From positions 1 through 6,434 of the forward strand of contig JANLHD010000145.1 in NCBI GenBank assembly GCA_024653865.1: 6,434 nucleotides of DNA, read 5' to 3'. Shown here piece after piece: positions 1-5,128 of this stretch. Position 1 is the first letter of the stretch, and every line of letters begins with the position of its first letter. The notes under the pieces are model-generated. The model ran no database searches, had not been told where the DNA came from, and saw nothing but the letters and a program-made list of their open reading frames with translations. The stretch is from an archaeon (GTDB lineage Archaea; Iainarchaeota; Iainarchaeia; Iainarchaeales; Iainarchaeaceae). The position numbers and the translations under genes were made by a program.

Positions 1-269
1 TAAAGGACGGCACGGGCTCTAGCATAATTGTTGGAAGGAACGGCAGGGTTTGGGCAAAAGGCGGAAACCTCGATCTTTTGAGAAAGGCAATTGAAAAAAT
101 CGAGGCCGAGGCCCACATGGAGCACCTCACGAACAGGATGGAGGAATTCATCGCACAAAACAGGCCCAAGGGCTCTGCGCCGGTGCAAAAAACAGAGGCC
201 CAGGCAATGGGCGATGACTCGGGAGAGGGCGACGATATGGATGAAGATTACATGGAAGGTGAAGAATAA
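1..269 (+). CDS. rrp4: Exosome RNA-binding subunit Rrp4, C-terminal part (5' truncated by window)
   Basis: This is the last part of Rrp4, the cap subunit that sits on the Rrp41/Rrp42 ring of the archaeal exosome and feeds RNA into it. The window begins inside the gene; the first complete codon is at base 3. The visible protein opens with SSIIVGRNGRVWAKG, which carries the GxxG-type loop (GRNG) of the C-terminal KH domain typical of Rrp4. A helix follows (DLLRKAIEKIEAEAHMEHL), then a tail rich in Asp, Glu and Gly that ends MEGEE. The N-terminal and S1 domains lie upstream of the window. The stop codon TAA is followed directly by the ATG of rrp41. The KH loop and the neighbouring rrp41-rrp42 together make the call firm. 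The acidic tail is low-complexity and probably disordered (inference). The TTG at base 78 is an internal Leu codon, not a start. Confidence 0.93.
   Translation, partial: KDGTGSSIIVGRNGRVWAKGGNLDLLRKAIEKIEAEAHMEHLTNRMEEFIAQNRPKGSAPVQKTEAQAMGDDSGEGDDMDEDYMEGEE
258..262 (+). promoter_or_regulatory. Shine-Dalgarno sequence for rrp41
   Basis: GGTGA lies within the last codons of rrp4, 7 nt before the rrp41 ATG at 270. It matches the archaeal anti-Shine-Dalgarno complement (GGAGGTGAT) and supports ATG 270 as the start even though there is no intergenic DNA. Confidence 0.6.
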
Positions 270-1082
270 ATGGCTAAGAAAGAGGAAAAAACGGTTTACG
301 TTGACTCGAAGGGCAAGCGCCTTGACGGCAGGAAAACCGACGAGCTAAGGCCCATAAAAATAGAAGTGGGCGTAATCCCCAGGGCGGACGGCTCCGCTTA
401 CCTTGAGTGGGGGCAGAACAAGGTCTTTGCGGCGGTCTACGGCCCGCGCGAGTGCCTGCCAAAGCACACTTCAAACCCCTACAAGGCGGTCGTGAAGTTC
501 AATTACAGGATGGCGTCATTTAGTGTGCCGGACAGAAAAAACCCCAAGCCAGGGAGAAGGGAAATAGAAATCTCCAAGGTCTGCGGGGAAGCGCTCGAGA
601 GGGCAATTTTTTTGGAAAGGTTCCCGAACACCCAAATTGATGTCACTGTGGAAATCGTTGACTCGAATGCGGGTTCAAGAATCGCGGGGCTTGTCGCGGC
701 AAGCGTTGCGCTCGCCGATGCGGGAATCCCGATGAGGGATTTGGTCAGCGGAACCGGCGTCGGAAAGGCCGGCGGAAAAATAATAGTCGACCTCAACAAG
801 GACGAGGAAGATGCACCGGATGCGGTTGACATTCCGCTCGCAATACTCCCGAACCTGGACGAAATCGTTTTGCTCCAGCTCGATGGAGTGATGACGCGCA
901 AGGAATGGCAGGAGTCCTACAAAATGGGCATCGAGGCCTCGAAGAAGGTTTACGAAATCCAGAAGGCCGCGCTCAAGGCAAAGTACGCCAACGCAGACGC
1001 CGAAGAAAAGGGCGAAGAGAAGGGCGCAAAGAAAAAGGGCGCGAAGGAAAAGAAGGCAAAAGAGGGAGTTGACGAAGAATGA
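270..1082 (+). CDS. rrp41: Exosome catalytic subunit Rrp41 (RNase PH family)
   Basis: Rrp41 is the active RNase PH-like subunit of the archaeal exosome. It degrades RNA 3' to 5' using phosphate and, in reverse, adds A-rich tails from NDPs. The 270-residue protein starts with the family signature around LDGRKTDELRPI (18-29). It continues with the basic patch PGRREIEISK (94-103; R96 and R97 probably contact RNA and phosphate), the conserved DSNAGSRIAGL region (131-141), and GKIIVDLNKDEE (169-180). D187 in VDIP aligns with the catalytic Asp known in Archaeoglobus and Sulfolobus Rrp41, so the enzyme should be active. The core ends near residue 240. The last 30 or so residues are a Lys/Glu/Gly/Ala low-complexity tail (EKGEEKGAKKKGAKEKKAKE), which is longer than the usual family end and probably disordered. 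The start ATG directly follows the rrp4 stop; the 3' end overlaps rrp42 by 4 nt. Confidence 0.97.
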   Translation: MAKKEEKTVYVDSKGKRLDGRKTDELRPIKIEVGVIPRADGSAYLEWGQNKVFAAVYGPRECLPKHTSNPYKAVVKFNYRMASFSVPDRKNPKPGRREIEISKVCGEALERAIFLERFPNTQIDVTVEIVDSNAGSRIAGLVAASVALADAGIPMRDLVSGTGVGKAGGKIIVDLNKDEEDAPDAVDIPLAILPNLDEIVLLQLDGVMTRKEWQESYKMGIEASKKVYEIQKAALKAKYANADAEEKGEEKGAKKKGAKEKKAKEGVDEE

Positions 1083-1858
1083 GGGAAGAACTTTGGGACC
1101 TTAGGGTTGACAAGATAATAGCCGACCTCAAAGAGGGAAAAAGAAAAGGCGGCAGAAAAATTGACGAAGTGAGGCAAATAACAATTGACCAGCGCGTGAG
1201 CGAAAACGCGGACGGTGCGGCAAGGGTAAAGCTGGGCGAAACCGACGTTATTGCCGGAGTTAAAATGATTGTGGGGGAACCCTATCCTGATTCTCCGGAT
1301 GAGGGGAGCATTAGCGTTGGAGTAGAACTTTTGCCGCTAGCTGACCCAGAGTACGAGTCGGGGCCGCCAAGGGAGGCAGCAATTGAACTCTCGCGGGTTG
1401 TGGACAGGGGCATTAGGGAGTCGAAGGCAATTGATTTCAAGACGCTCTCAATCGAGAAGGGGGAGAAAAGCTGGGTCGTGTTCGTCGACATGTATGTTTT
1501 GAACAACGACGGAAACCTCTTTGATGCGTGCAGCATTGCGGGGCTTAGCGCATTGCTCAAGACAAAAATGCCCAAGCTCGAGGACGGCGAAATAGTGAAG
1601 GGCGAATACGCGGGCAAGCTCTCGTTGAACTCAAAGCCGCTTCTTGCAACGTTCGCAAAAATCGGGAACACGGTTGTCGCGGACCCGAACATAGACGAGG
1701 AAAAGTCGATGACCGCAAGGTTCTCGGTTGCATTGACCGAAGACGATAACATCACCGCGTTCCAAAAGGGGCTCTCGGGTTCCTTTAAGGTAAGCGAAAT
1801 AGATGCGGCAATCGAGGTCGCAATGAAGAACACCAAACAAATAAGAAAGTTACTATAG
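1079..1858 (+). CDS. rrp42: Exosome ring subunit Rrp42 (RNase PH family, non-catalytic)
   Basis: Rrp42 pairs with Rrp41 in the hexameric exosome ring. It lacks the catalytic Asp but shapes the channel and helps bind RNA. The 259-residue protein shows the Rrp42 pattern: an N-terminal extension before RKIDEVRQITI (26-36), the strand VKLGETDVIAGVKM (50-63), and the hallmark GPPREAAIELSRVVDRGIRE (95-114), close to the GPPDENAIELARVVDRGIRES form of the family. LNNDGNLFDACSIAGLSALL follows (141-160). The catalytic VDIP/ADMP motif seen in Rrp41 is absent here, as expected. Length is normal for the family. The start ATG at 1079 shares ATGA with the rrp41 stop, which favours translational coupling and matched subunit amounts (inference). 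The C-terminus ends RKLL without a charged tail, unlike Rrp4 and Rrp41. Confidence 0.96.
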   Translation: MREELWDLRVDKIIADLKEGKRKGGRKIDEVRQITIDQRVSENADGAARVKLGETDVIAGVKMIVGEPYPDSPDEGSISVGVELLPLADPEYESGPPREAAIELSRVVDRGIRESKAIDFKTLSIEKGEKSWVVFVDMYVLNNDGNLFDACSIAGLSALLKTKMPKLEDGEIVKGEYAGKLSLNSKPLLATFAKIGNTVVADPNIDEEKSMTARFSVALTEDDNITAFQKGLSGSFKVSEIDAAIEVAMKNTKQIRKLL

Positions 1859-1871
1859 GGATAAATAGAAT

Positions 1872-2291
1872 ATGGGAGACACCAAGAAAGTGGGAAGCAC
1901 GGGCCGTTTCGGCGCACGCTACGGGGTAGGCATTCGGAAAAAACTCCTGAAGGTCGAACCCAAGCAGTACGCGGAAAAAAAGTGCCCCGCGTGCGGCTCG
2001 AATAGGGTCAATCGCAGGTCAAAGGGCATATTCAGGTGCACCAAGTGCGCGCATGAATTCGTCGGGGGCGCATACCTGCCCAAAACCCTTACCGGCGGAT
2101 TGATCGCCCAAATGGTTTCACAAAAAAAGTTCTCCGCACAGGCAACAGAGGCCTTGGCGGAAGAGGTGAAATCGCAGAAGGCAAACAAAGCCGAAAAAAT
2201 TGCCACCAAGACAAAAGAAAAGAGGGCAAAGAGGGAAAACAGGCACCAAAGCGCGCAGGAACCTGAAAAGGAAAACACGGAGGAAGAGTAA
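1872..2291 (+). CDS. rpl37ae: Large-subunit ribosomal protein eL43 (L37Ae) with long charged C-terminal extension
   Basis: This is a zinc-binding protein of the large ribosomal subunit. The N-terminus contains the diagnostic TKKVGSTGRFGARYG (4-18). It is followed by a zinc ribbon with CPAC (C38, C41) and CTKC (C56, C59), and then by EFVGGAYLPKT (62-72), the family's usual end of the core. Typical archaeal eL43 is roughly 60-95 residues. This one has 139, because about 55-60 residues rich in Lys, Glu, Ala and Gln follow (about 82-139), predicted by eye to be helical then disordered. The ATG lies 13 nt after the rrp42 stop, with GGGAT upstream as a possible weak Shine-Dalgarno. The position between rrp42 and rpoP is the conserved archaeal order. 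The core assignment is certain; the role of the tail is unknown. Confidence 0.96.
   Translation: MGDTKKVGSTGRFGARYGVGIRKKLLKVEPKQYAEKKCPACGSNRVNRRSKGIFRCTKCAHEFVGGAYLPKTLTGGLIAQMVSQKKFSAQATEALAEEVKSQKANKAEKIATKTKEKRAKRENRHQSAQEPEKENTEEE
2279..2284 (+). promoter_or_regulatory. Shine-Dalgarno sequence for rpoP
   Basis: GGAGGA is embedded in the last codons of the eL43 gene, with 7 nt between it and the rpoP ATG at 2292. It supports translation of this very short gene from that ATG. Confidence 0.65.
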
Positions 2292-2423
2292 ATGTATCTT
2301 TGTTTGAAGTGCAAGCAGGAAGTGCCGATGATACTAACCGGCGCCATTAGGTGCCCGTCATGCGGCAACAAGGTCTTCTCAAAGCAAAGGGACCCTGTTT
2401 CCAAAACAATAAAGGCAATATAA
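2292..2423 (+). CDS. rpoP: DNA-directed RNA polymerase subunit P (Rpb12-like), 43 residues
   Basis: RpoP is the small zinc-ribbon subunit of archaeal RNA polymerase, homologous to eukaryotic Rpb12/RPABC4, and binds near the Rpo3/Rpo10 assembly platform. The 43-codon frame reads MYLCLKCKQEV at the start. A CX2C (C4, C7) and CPSCG (C21, C24) form one zinc site, followed by NKVFSKQRDP, which matches the family's basic stretch ending in KxR. Length is normal for the family (about 45-50). The ATG follows directly after the TAA of the eL43 gene and has a good Shine-Dalgarno. Its place after eL43 is conserved in archaea. It is short enough to be missed by automatic gene calling. The stop codon takes part in a hairpin with the start codon of the next gene. 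Confidence 0.93.
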   Translation: MYLCLKCKQEVPMILTGAIRCPSCGNKVFSKQRDPVSKTIKAI

Positions 2424-2437
2424 CAAGGCTTTGTTAT
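2420..2437 (+). promoter_or_regulatory. Inverted repeat/hairpin joining rpoP stop and pcc1 start
   Basis: ATAACAAGGCTTTGTTAT can fold as a 7-bp stem (ATAACAA with TTGTTAT) and a GGCT loop. The stem contains the rpoP TAA (2421-2423) on one side and the first two bases of the pcc1 ATG (2436-2437) on the other. No T-run follows, so it is not an intrinsic terminator. A role in limiting or coupling pcc1 translation is inference; the stem is A/T-rich and weak, particularly at high temperature. Confidence 0.45.
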
Positions 2438-2675
2438 GCCTGCAATAGAGAAGCGTTTCGAATTCCCGGATGAGCAGAGTGCAATTTTTGCCCGAAGGGC
2501 AGTTCTTGCCGAGACCGGCAAGGGGTTTGAAAAGCGCTCAAAAACCGGCATAACAACCAATAAAAATGTTGTTTTACTCAAGATAACTGCGAGTGATGAT
2601 TCCGCGCTCAAGGCTTCGCTTAACTCTTATTCGAGGCTTTTGGGTTTGTGCAAAAGGCTCGCAAAGGAGGATTGA
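2436..2675 (+). CDS. pcc1: KEOPS complex subunit Pcc1-like protein
   Basis: Pcc1 is the small dimerising subunit of the KEOPS complex, which with Kae1, Bud32 and Cgi121 makes t6A at position 37 of ANN-decoding tRNAs. The 79-residue length fits the family. It begins with a strand (IEKRFEFP) and an amphipathic helix (EQSAIFARRAVLAE), has two central strands, and ends with the most typical part: LLKITASDDSALKASLNSYS (47-66), then RLLGLCKRL. The ALKASLNSY pattern is characteristic of Pcc1. The gene lies 12 nt after rpoP and 6 nt before prefoldin beta, where archaeal pcc1 genes are often found. In many euryarchaeal genomes a Brix-domain gene sits between rpoP and pcc1, as I recall; none is present here. 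Upstream there is only a weak AAGG, within a small hairpin that includes part of the start codon. Confidence 0.85.
   Translation: MPAIEKRFEFPDEQSAIFARRAVLAETGKGFEKRSKTGITTNKNVVLLKITASDDSALKASLNSYSRLLGLCKRLAKED
2663..2670 (+). promoter_or_regulatory. Strong Shine-Dalgarno sequence for prefoldin beta
   Basis: AAAGGAGG near the end of pcc1 is the best Shine-Dalgarno match in the window. Eleven nt separate it from the ATG at 2682, slightly longer than usual. It fixes the prefoldin start. Confidence 0.65.
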
Positions 2676-2681
2676 TTTAAC

Positions 2682-3029
2682 ATGGCAGAATTGAACGCCA
2701 CGATACAGGATTTTGAAAGGGGAAGAATGCAGCTCTCAGCCGTCGAACAGCAGGGCCAGAGCATCCGCATTCAGAGCAAGGTCATAGAGGAGGCCCTGAA
2801 GGAACTGAATGACTCGAAAGAGGAAAAAGTTTACAAGGCGGTCGGCAACATACTAATTCTTTCCGACAAGAAAAAAATCGAAAAGGATTTGGGCGACCAA
2901 AAAGAGAGCCTTGATTTGAGGGCAAAGACCCTGAAAAAGCAGGAGGAAGTCCTTCTCGACAAGCTCAACAAGCTCAAGGTAGAAATCGAGTCCCTGCAGG
3001 GCGGCCAAGGAAAAAAAGAGGAAAAGTAA
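2682..3029 (+). CDS. pfdB: Prefoldin beta subunit
   Basis: Prefoldin beta forms, with two alpha subunits, the jellyfish-shaped hexamer (alpha2beta4) that captures unfolded proteins in the cytosol and passes them to the thermosome. The 115-residue protein has the expected design: an N-terminal coiled coil (about 1-45), a central beta-hairpin with the hallmark VYKAVGNILI (50-59), and a C-terminal coiled coil (about 62-104) rich in Lys, Glu and Leu heptads. It ends in a short GGQGKKEEK tail. Length is normal for the family. It is preceded by a strong Shine-Dalgarno and is followed without a gap by the DHH gene (TAAATG). Its presence at the end of the exosome superoperon is common in archaea and helps confirm the identity of pcc1. 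Confidence 0.95.
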   Translation: MAELNATIQDFERGRMQLSAVEQQGQSIRIQSKVIEEALKELNDSKEEKVYKAVGNILILSDKKKIEKDLGDQKESLDLRAKTLKKQEEVLLDKLNKLKVEIESLQGGQGKKEEK

Positions 3030-4037
3030 ATGCTAAGCAGCCTTTTGCCGCTGTTCAACAAAAAAATTCTCCTCCTAACGCACGCGGGCGCGGACGTTGA
3101 CGCATTTGCAAGCGCCGCCGCAATCTCCCTTTCTCTTAGGGGGGCGGCAAAAACAACAATTGGCGTTCCCGAGCACATGAACCTCAATGCAAAGGCCCTT
3201 GCAAAAAAACTCGAGGTTTCGTACAAAATAAATCCCTCATTCAAGGGTTATGACGCAATTGTTTGCCTGGATTTCAACAAGAGCAAAATGCTCGGCTCTT
3301 CGCAGGCGCAATTCCTGGAGTTCTCCGGAGAAAAATTTTTAGTGGACCATCACTCGCACGAATCCGAAGTAATGGCCCCCCAAAAAAATTCTTATTGTTC
3401 CAAGGAGGCGATTTCCACGACGGAGCTCGTGTACTCTTTGCTCAAAAAAACCCGCGGGCTCAAGATTCCAAAAAAAGCCTACCAGTGCATTGCAGCGGGA
3501 ATTATTACGGATTCCTCCTCTTTTCTCATTGCCGACCACCGCACTTTTCGCATAATGTCACAGGTAATGGAGGCGGCGAATGTGCCTTACTCGGAATTGG
3601 TTTCGCTTTTTTCTTTGGAGCGAAATTTTTCCGAAAAAATTGCGGCTCTAAAGGCGGCAAAGAGGGTGCGCATTTACAAGTGCTCTGACGCGATTCTCGC
3701 GAGTTCCGAGGTTGGCGCGTTCGAGGCGGATTGTGCGAGCGCATTGGTAAGGCTCGGGGCGAACGCATCATTTTGCGGCTATGCGGAGAATGGCAAGGTG
3801 AGGATAAGCGGCCGTGCGAACAACCGCTGGCTCGCAAAAACAAGGTTCGACCTCGCGCGCGACGTGTTCAACCGGCTTGAAAAATATTTTCCTGGGGAAG
3901 GCGGCGGCCATCCGGGTGCTTCGGGTTTCAACGGCACTGGCACAGGCGTGGACGCGCACCTTGCGAAGTGCATAGAGCTGACGCGTGAATTCATTTCCAA
4001 AAAGGAAAAGAACGCGGTTTTCAAGGAATACACTTAG
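3030..4037 (+). CDS. DHH/DHHA1-family phosphoesterase (NrnA/RecJ-like)
   Basis: The 335-residue protein is a cytosolic metal-dependent phosphoesterase of the DHH superfamily. All core motifs are visible: motif I HAGADVDAFAS (H18, D22, D24), motif II CLDFN (D81), motif III VDHHSH (D106, H107, H108) and motif IV IITDSSSF (D161). These Asp and His residues should bind two Mn2+ ions. The C-terminal DHHA1 substrate domain carries GGGHPGASGF (291-300). The size is that of the NrnA/pAp-phosphatase-like group and is shorter than archaeal RecJ/GAN nucleases. Substrates in this family include nanoRNA, single-stranded nucleic acid ends, pAp and cyclic dinucleotides; the sequence alone does not decide. 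Location behind the exosome genes suggests cleanup of short oligonucleotides left by RNA decay (inference). The ATG directly follows the prefoldin stop, with GAGG upstream. The 3' end overlaps the convergent gene by 4 nt. Confidence 0.88.
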   Translation: MLSSLLPLFNKKILLLTHAGADVDAFASAAAISLSLRGAAKTTIGVPEHMNLNAKALAKKLEVSYKINPSFKGYDAIVCLDFNKSKMLGSSQAQFLEFSGEKFLVDHHSHESEVMAPQKNSYCSKEAISTTELVYSLLKKTRGLKIPKKAYQCIAAGIITDSSSFLIADHRTFRIMSQVMEAANVPYSELVSLFSLERNFSEKIAALKAAKRVRIYKCSDAILASSEVGAFEADCASALVRLGANASFCGYAENGKVRISGRANNRWLAKTRFDLARDVFNRLEKYFPGEGGGHPGASGFNGTGTGVDAHLAKCIELTREFISKKEKNAVFKEYT

Positions 4038-4297
4038 GGGCGCTTAGCGCTTTTGGGTTTGGCGTTTCTTTGCCCGACCCTTTTTTTTGCCTTGCGCACG
4101 ATTTTTCCGGATTCGCCGGTTCTAATTGCACGGTTTTTTTCGTTTTCCTTTAATTGTTCGAGCTCTTCTTGCGAGAATGGCTTTGCGTACTTGCGGTACT
4201 TTGTCTTTGCCCAGTGCTCGGGCTGTTTGCTTCGCAGCTTGAGTTCCTCTTCAAGAAGTTTTTGGCGCATTTGCTCGCTTGGTTTTCCTATCGGCAT
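4034..4297 (-). CDS. Small basic protein of unknown function (87 residues)
   Basis: I do not recognise this protein. The 87 residues have no Cys and no membrane segment. Residues 7-22 look like an amphipathic helix (SEQMRQKLLEEELKLR). A Tyr/Lys-rich middle follows (EHWAKTKYRKYAKPF, 27-41), then a second charged helix (SQEELEQLKENEKNRA) and a strongly basic tail (KIVRKAKKRVGQRNAKPK) suggestive of nucleic-acid binding, which is inference. I chose the ATG at 4297. A GTG in frame at 4309 would add four residues (MIFV) and is closer to the expected leaderless position for the TTTAAATA box at 4336-4343. The gene is convergent to the DHH gene with overlapping stop codons and divergent from the next + gene. 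The opposite strand also has an open frame, but it is hydrophobic, Ser/Phe-rich and lacks a good start context. Confidence 0.7.
   Translation of the reverse strand: MPIGKPSEQMRQKLLEEELKLRSKQPEHWAKTKYRKYAKPFSQEELEQLKENEKNRAIRTGESGKIVRKAKKRVGQRNAKPKSAKRP
4040..4088 (+). terminator. Probable 3' termination region of the superoperon
   Basis: Three nt after the DHH stop there is a GCGC-TTA-GCGC inverted repeat (4040-4050) followed by TTTT, and then a run of eight T at 4081-4088. A further seven T lie at 4134-4140. Archaeal RNA polymerase terminates at T-rich tracts on the non-template strand, so the T8 run is the most likely end point. All these signals lie inside the coding region of the convergent minus-strand gene, where the T8 appears as Lys codons, so coding constraint is an alternative reason for their presence. 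Confidence 0.45.
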
Positions 4298-4335
4298 TAC
4301 AAAAATCACTATTCAATAAATTGCCCTTTTCCGCG

Positions 4336-4343
4336 TATTTAAA
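4336..4343 (-). promoter_or_regulatory. TATA box for the small basic protein gene
   Basis: On the minus strand this reads TTTAAATA, a near-consensus archaeal TATA box. A start of transcription about 25-27 bp on would fall near 4312, giving a leader of about 15 nt before ATG 4297 or an almost leaderless mRNA for GTG 4309. Confidence 0.55.
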
Positions 4344-4403
4344 GGCGTTGGTTCAATTCGGTTTTTCAAAAGCGCGGTTTTGGCTTCCCTGCTGCACAGA
4401 AAC

Positions 4404-4412
4404 TTTTTATAT
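4404..4412 (+). promoter_or_regulatory. TATA box for the 198-residue orphan gene
   Basis: TTTTTATAT has its centre about 26 bp before the ATG at 4434. That is the distance expected between an archaeal TATA box and the transcription start, so the mRNA is probably leaderless. This is the reason for preferring ATG 4434 over the upstream in-frame TTG at 4380, which precedes the TATA box. Confidence 0.65.
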
Positions 4413-4433
4413 GCGCAAGGCCATTTGTCAATT

Positions 4434-5030
4434 ATGCTAAAAAAGCCGTTAAATGCCAAGCGAAAGCCTACAAGGGCAACAGAAACAAAAAGGCAAAAAG
4501 TCAAGTCCCCTGAATATGTGCAGAATGGGGCGAGGTTCAGGAATTTTGACGGGGTAGTGTACATTGATCACTTGGCTGATGCCAGGGCATTCATTTCAGA
4601 GGAGGAACTCGCAAATTTTTCGTCTTATTTGCAGAGGCACGGCACAAAAATCGGCGAGCACAACACAATTGAAAATACCCCGAGGAACTTCGCTTTATTC
4701 CGTGTTTTTTTCAAAAATAAGGAACTTGAACTCACAAGAGAAGAGCGGGACACGGCATGCGGCTACATGCGCACATTAAAATTGCCCCCGGGGATATCCA
4801 ACAACGAAACCTCCCTCCTTCATGCATTGAAGCACATTGTTGGCGAAGAACTGCTGCAAAAAAATCCGCATCAGCAACTGATTTTTAGGCAAATGGAAGA
4901 GTATTATAGAGAAAAGTACACAGCGGACCAGGCGCGCATTTTGGCGCTTCAAATGGTCATGCGAAACAATCCCGAAATTGACCTGGCATTTTTGGAAAAA
5001 ATCGATGAGTTGAGGCAGCAGGGATTCTGA
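4434..5030 (+). CDS. Hypothetical protein, 198 residues
   Basis: I do not recognise this protein. It has a basic, probably disordered N-terminus (MLKKPLNAKRKPTRATETKR, 1-20). A mixed alpha/beta section follows, including FRNFDGVVYIDHLADARAFI. The C-terminal half is largely helical, with the strand-turn LKLPPGISNNETSLLHALK and helices such as QLIFRQMEEYYREKY and TADQARILALQMVMRN. There is no signal peptide or membrane segment, and a single Cys. No catalytic motif is obvious. The start was chosen from the TATA box 26 bp upstream; no Shine-Dalgarno is present, as for a leaderless mRNA. The gene appears more A/T-rich than the superoperon, and it stands alone between a divergent and a convergent neighbour, so a recently gained or lineage-specific gene is possible (inference). 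That it is truly coding is supported by the long open frame and the well-placed promoter. Confidence 0.72.
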   Translation: MLKKPLNAKRKPTRATETKRQKVKSPEYVQNGARFRNFDGVVYIDHLADARAFISEEELANFSSYLQRHGTKIGEHNTIENTPRNFALFRVFFKNKELELTREERDTACGYMRTLKLPPGISNNETSLLHALKHIVGEELLQKNPHQQLIFRQMEEYYREKYTADQARILALQMVMRNNPEIDLAFLEKIDELRQQGF

Positions 5031-5057
5031 AGTAGCCCTAAATTTCAACTTCCATTC

Positions 5058-5095
5058 TACTCCAAATTTTTTAATTTCAAAAAGCAGTACTCGCA
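5058..5095 (-). repeat. Direct repeat copy 1 (38 bp, outside the gene)
   Basis: This stretch is identical over 38 bp to 5130-5167, with the two starts 72 bp apart (24 codons, in frame). Read on the minus strand it encodes CEYCFLKLKNLE followed by TA of a stop; here the stop is TAG. It lies beyond the stop codon of the four-cysteine gene, so it is a duplicated gene end not normally translated. Confidence 0.9.
5067..5072 (+). terminator. T-rich terminator candidate after the 198-residue orphan gene
   Basis: A run of six T within the weak inverted repeat AAATTTTTTAATTT (5064-5077) lies 37 nt after the stop at 5030. It fits archaeal T-tract termination. The same T6 recurs at 5139-5144 in the second repeat copy, giving a possible backup. 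Confidence 0.35.
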
Positions 5096-5128
5096 GAAGC
5101 GTCCGCCTCGCGGTAAACTCGGCAGGAC

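Noticed and set aside
503..901. Minus-strand open frame of 132 codons opposite rrp41
   Set aside because: Antisense to the conserved Rrp41 core, with no promoter and no recognisable protein.
1282..1917. Long minus-strand open frame of 211 codons opposite rrp42
   Set aside because: Rrp42 on the + strand is a certain family match; the antisense frame is a Ser/Phe/Pro-rich shadow.
3263..3688. Plus-strand frame of 141 codons inside the DHH gene
   Set aside because: It is out of frame with all DHH motifs, which are intact in the main frame; no sign of a frameshift.
4053..4319. Plus-strand open frame of 88 codons rich in Phe and Ser
   Set aside because: It is the complement of the basic protein gene; its hydrophobic character comes from antisense Lys/Glu codons, and it has no promoter or Shine-Dalgarno of its own.
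4348..4358. GGTTCAATTCG resembling a tRNA T-loop
   Set aside because: No matching acceptor stem, D-arm or anticodon arm can be built around it on either strand.
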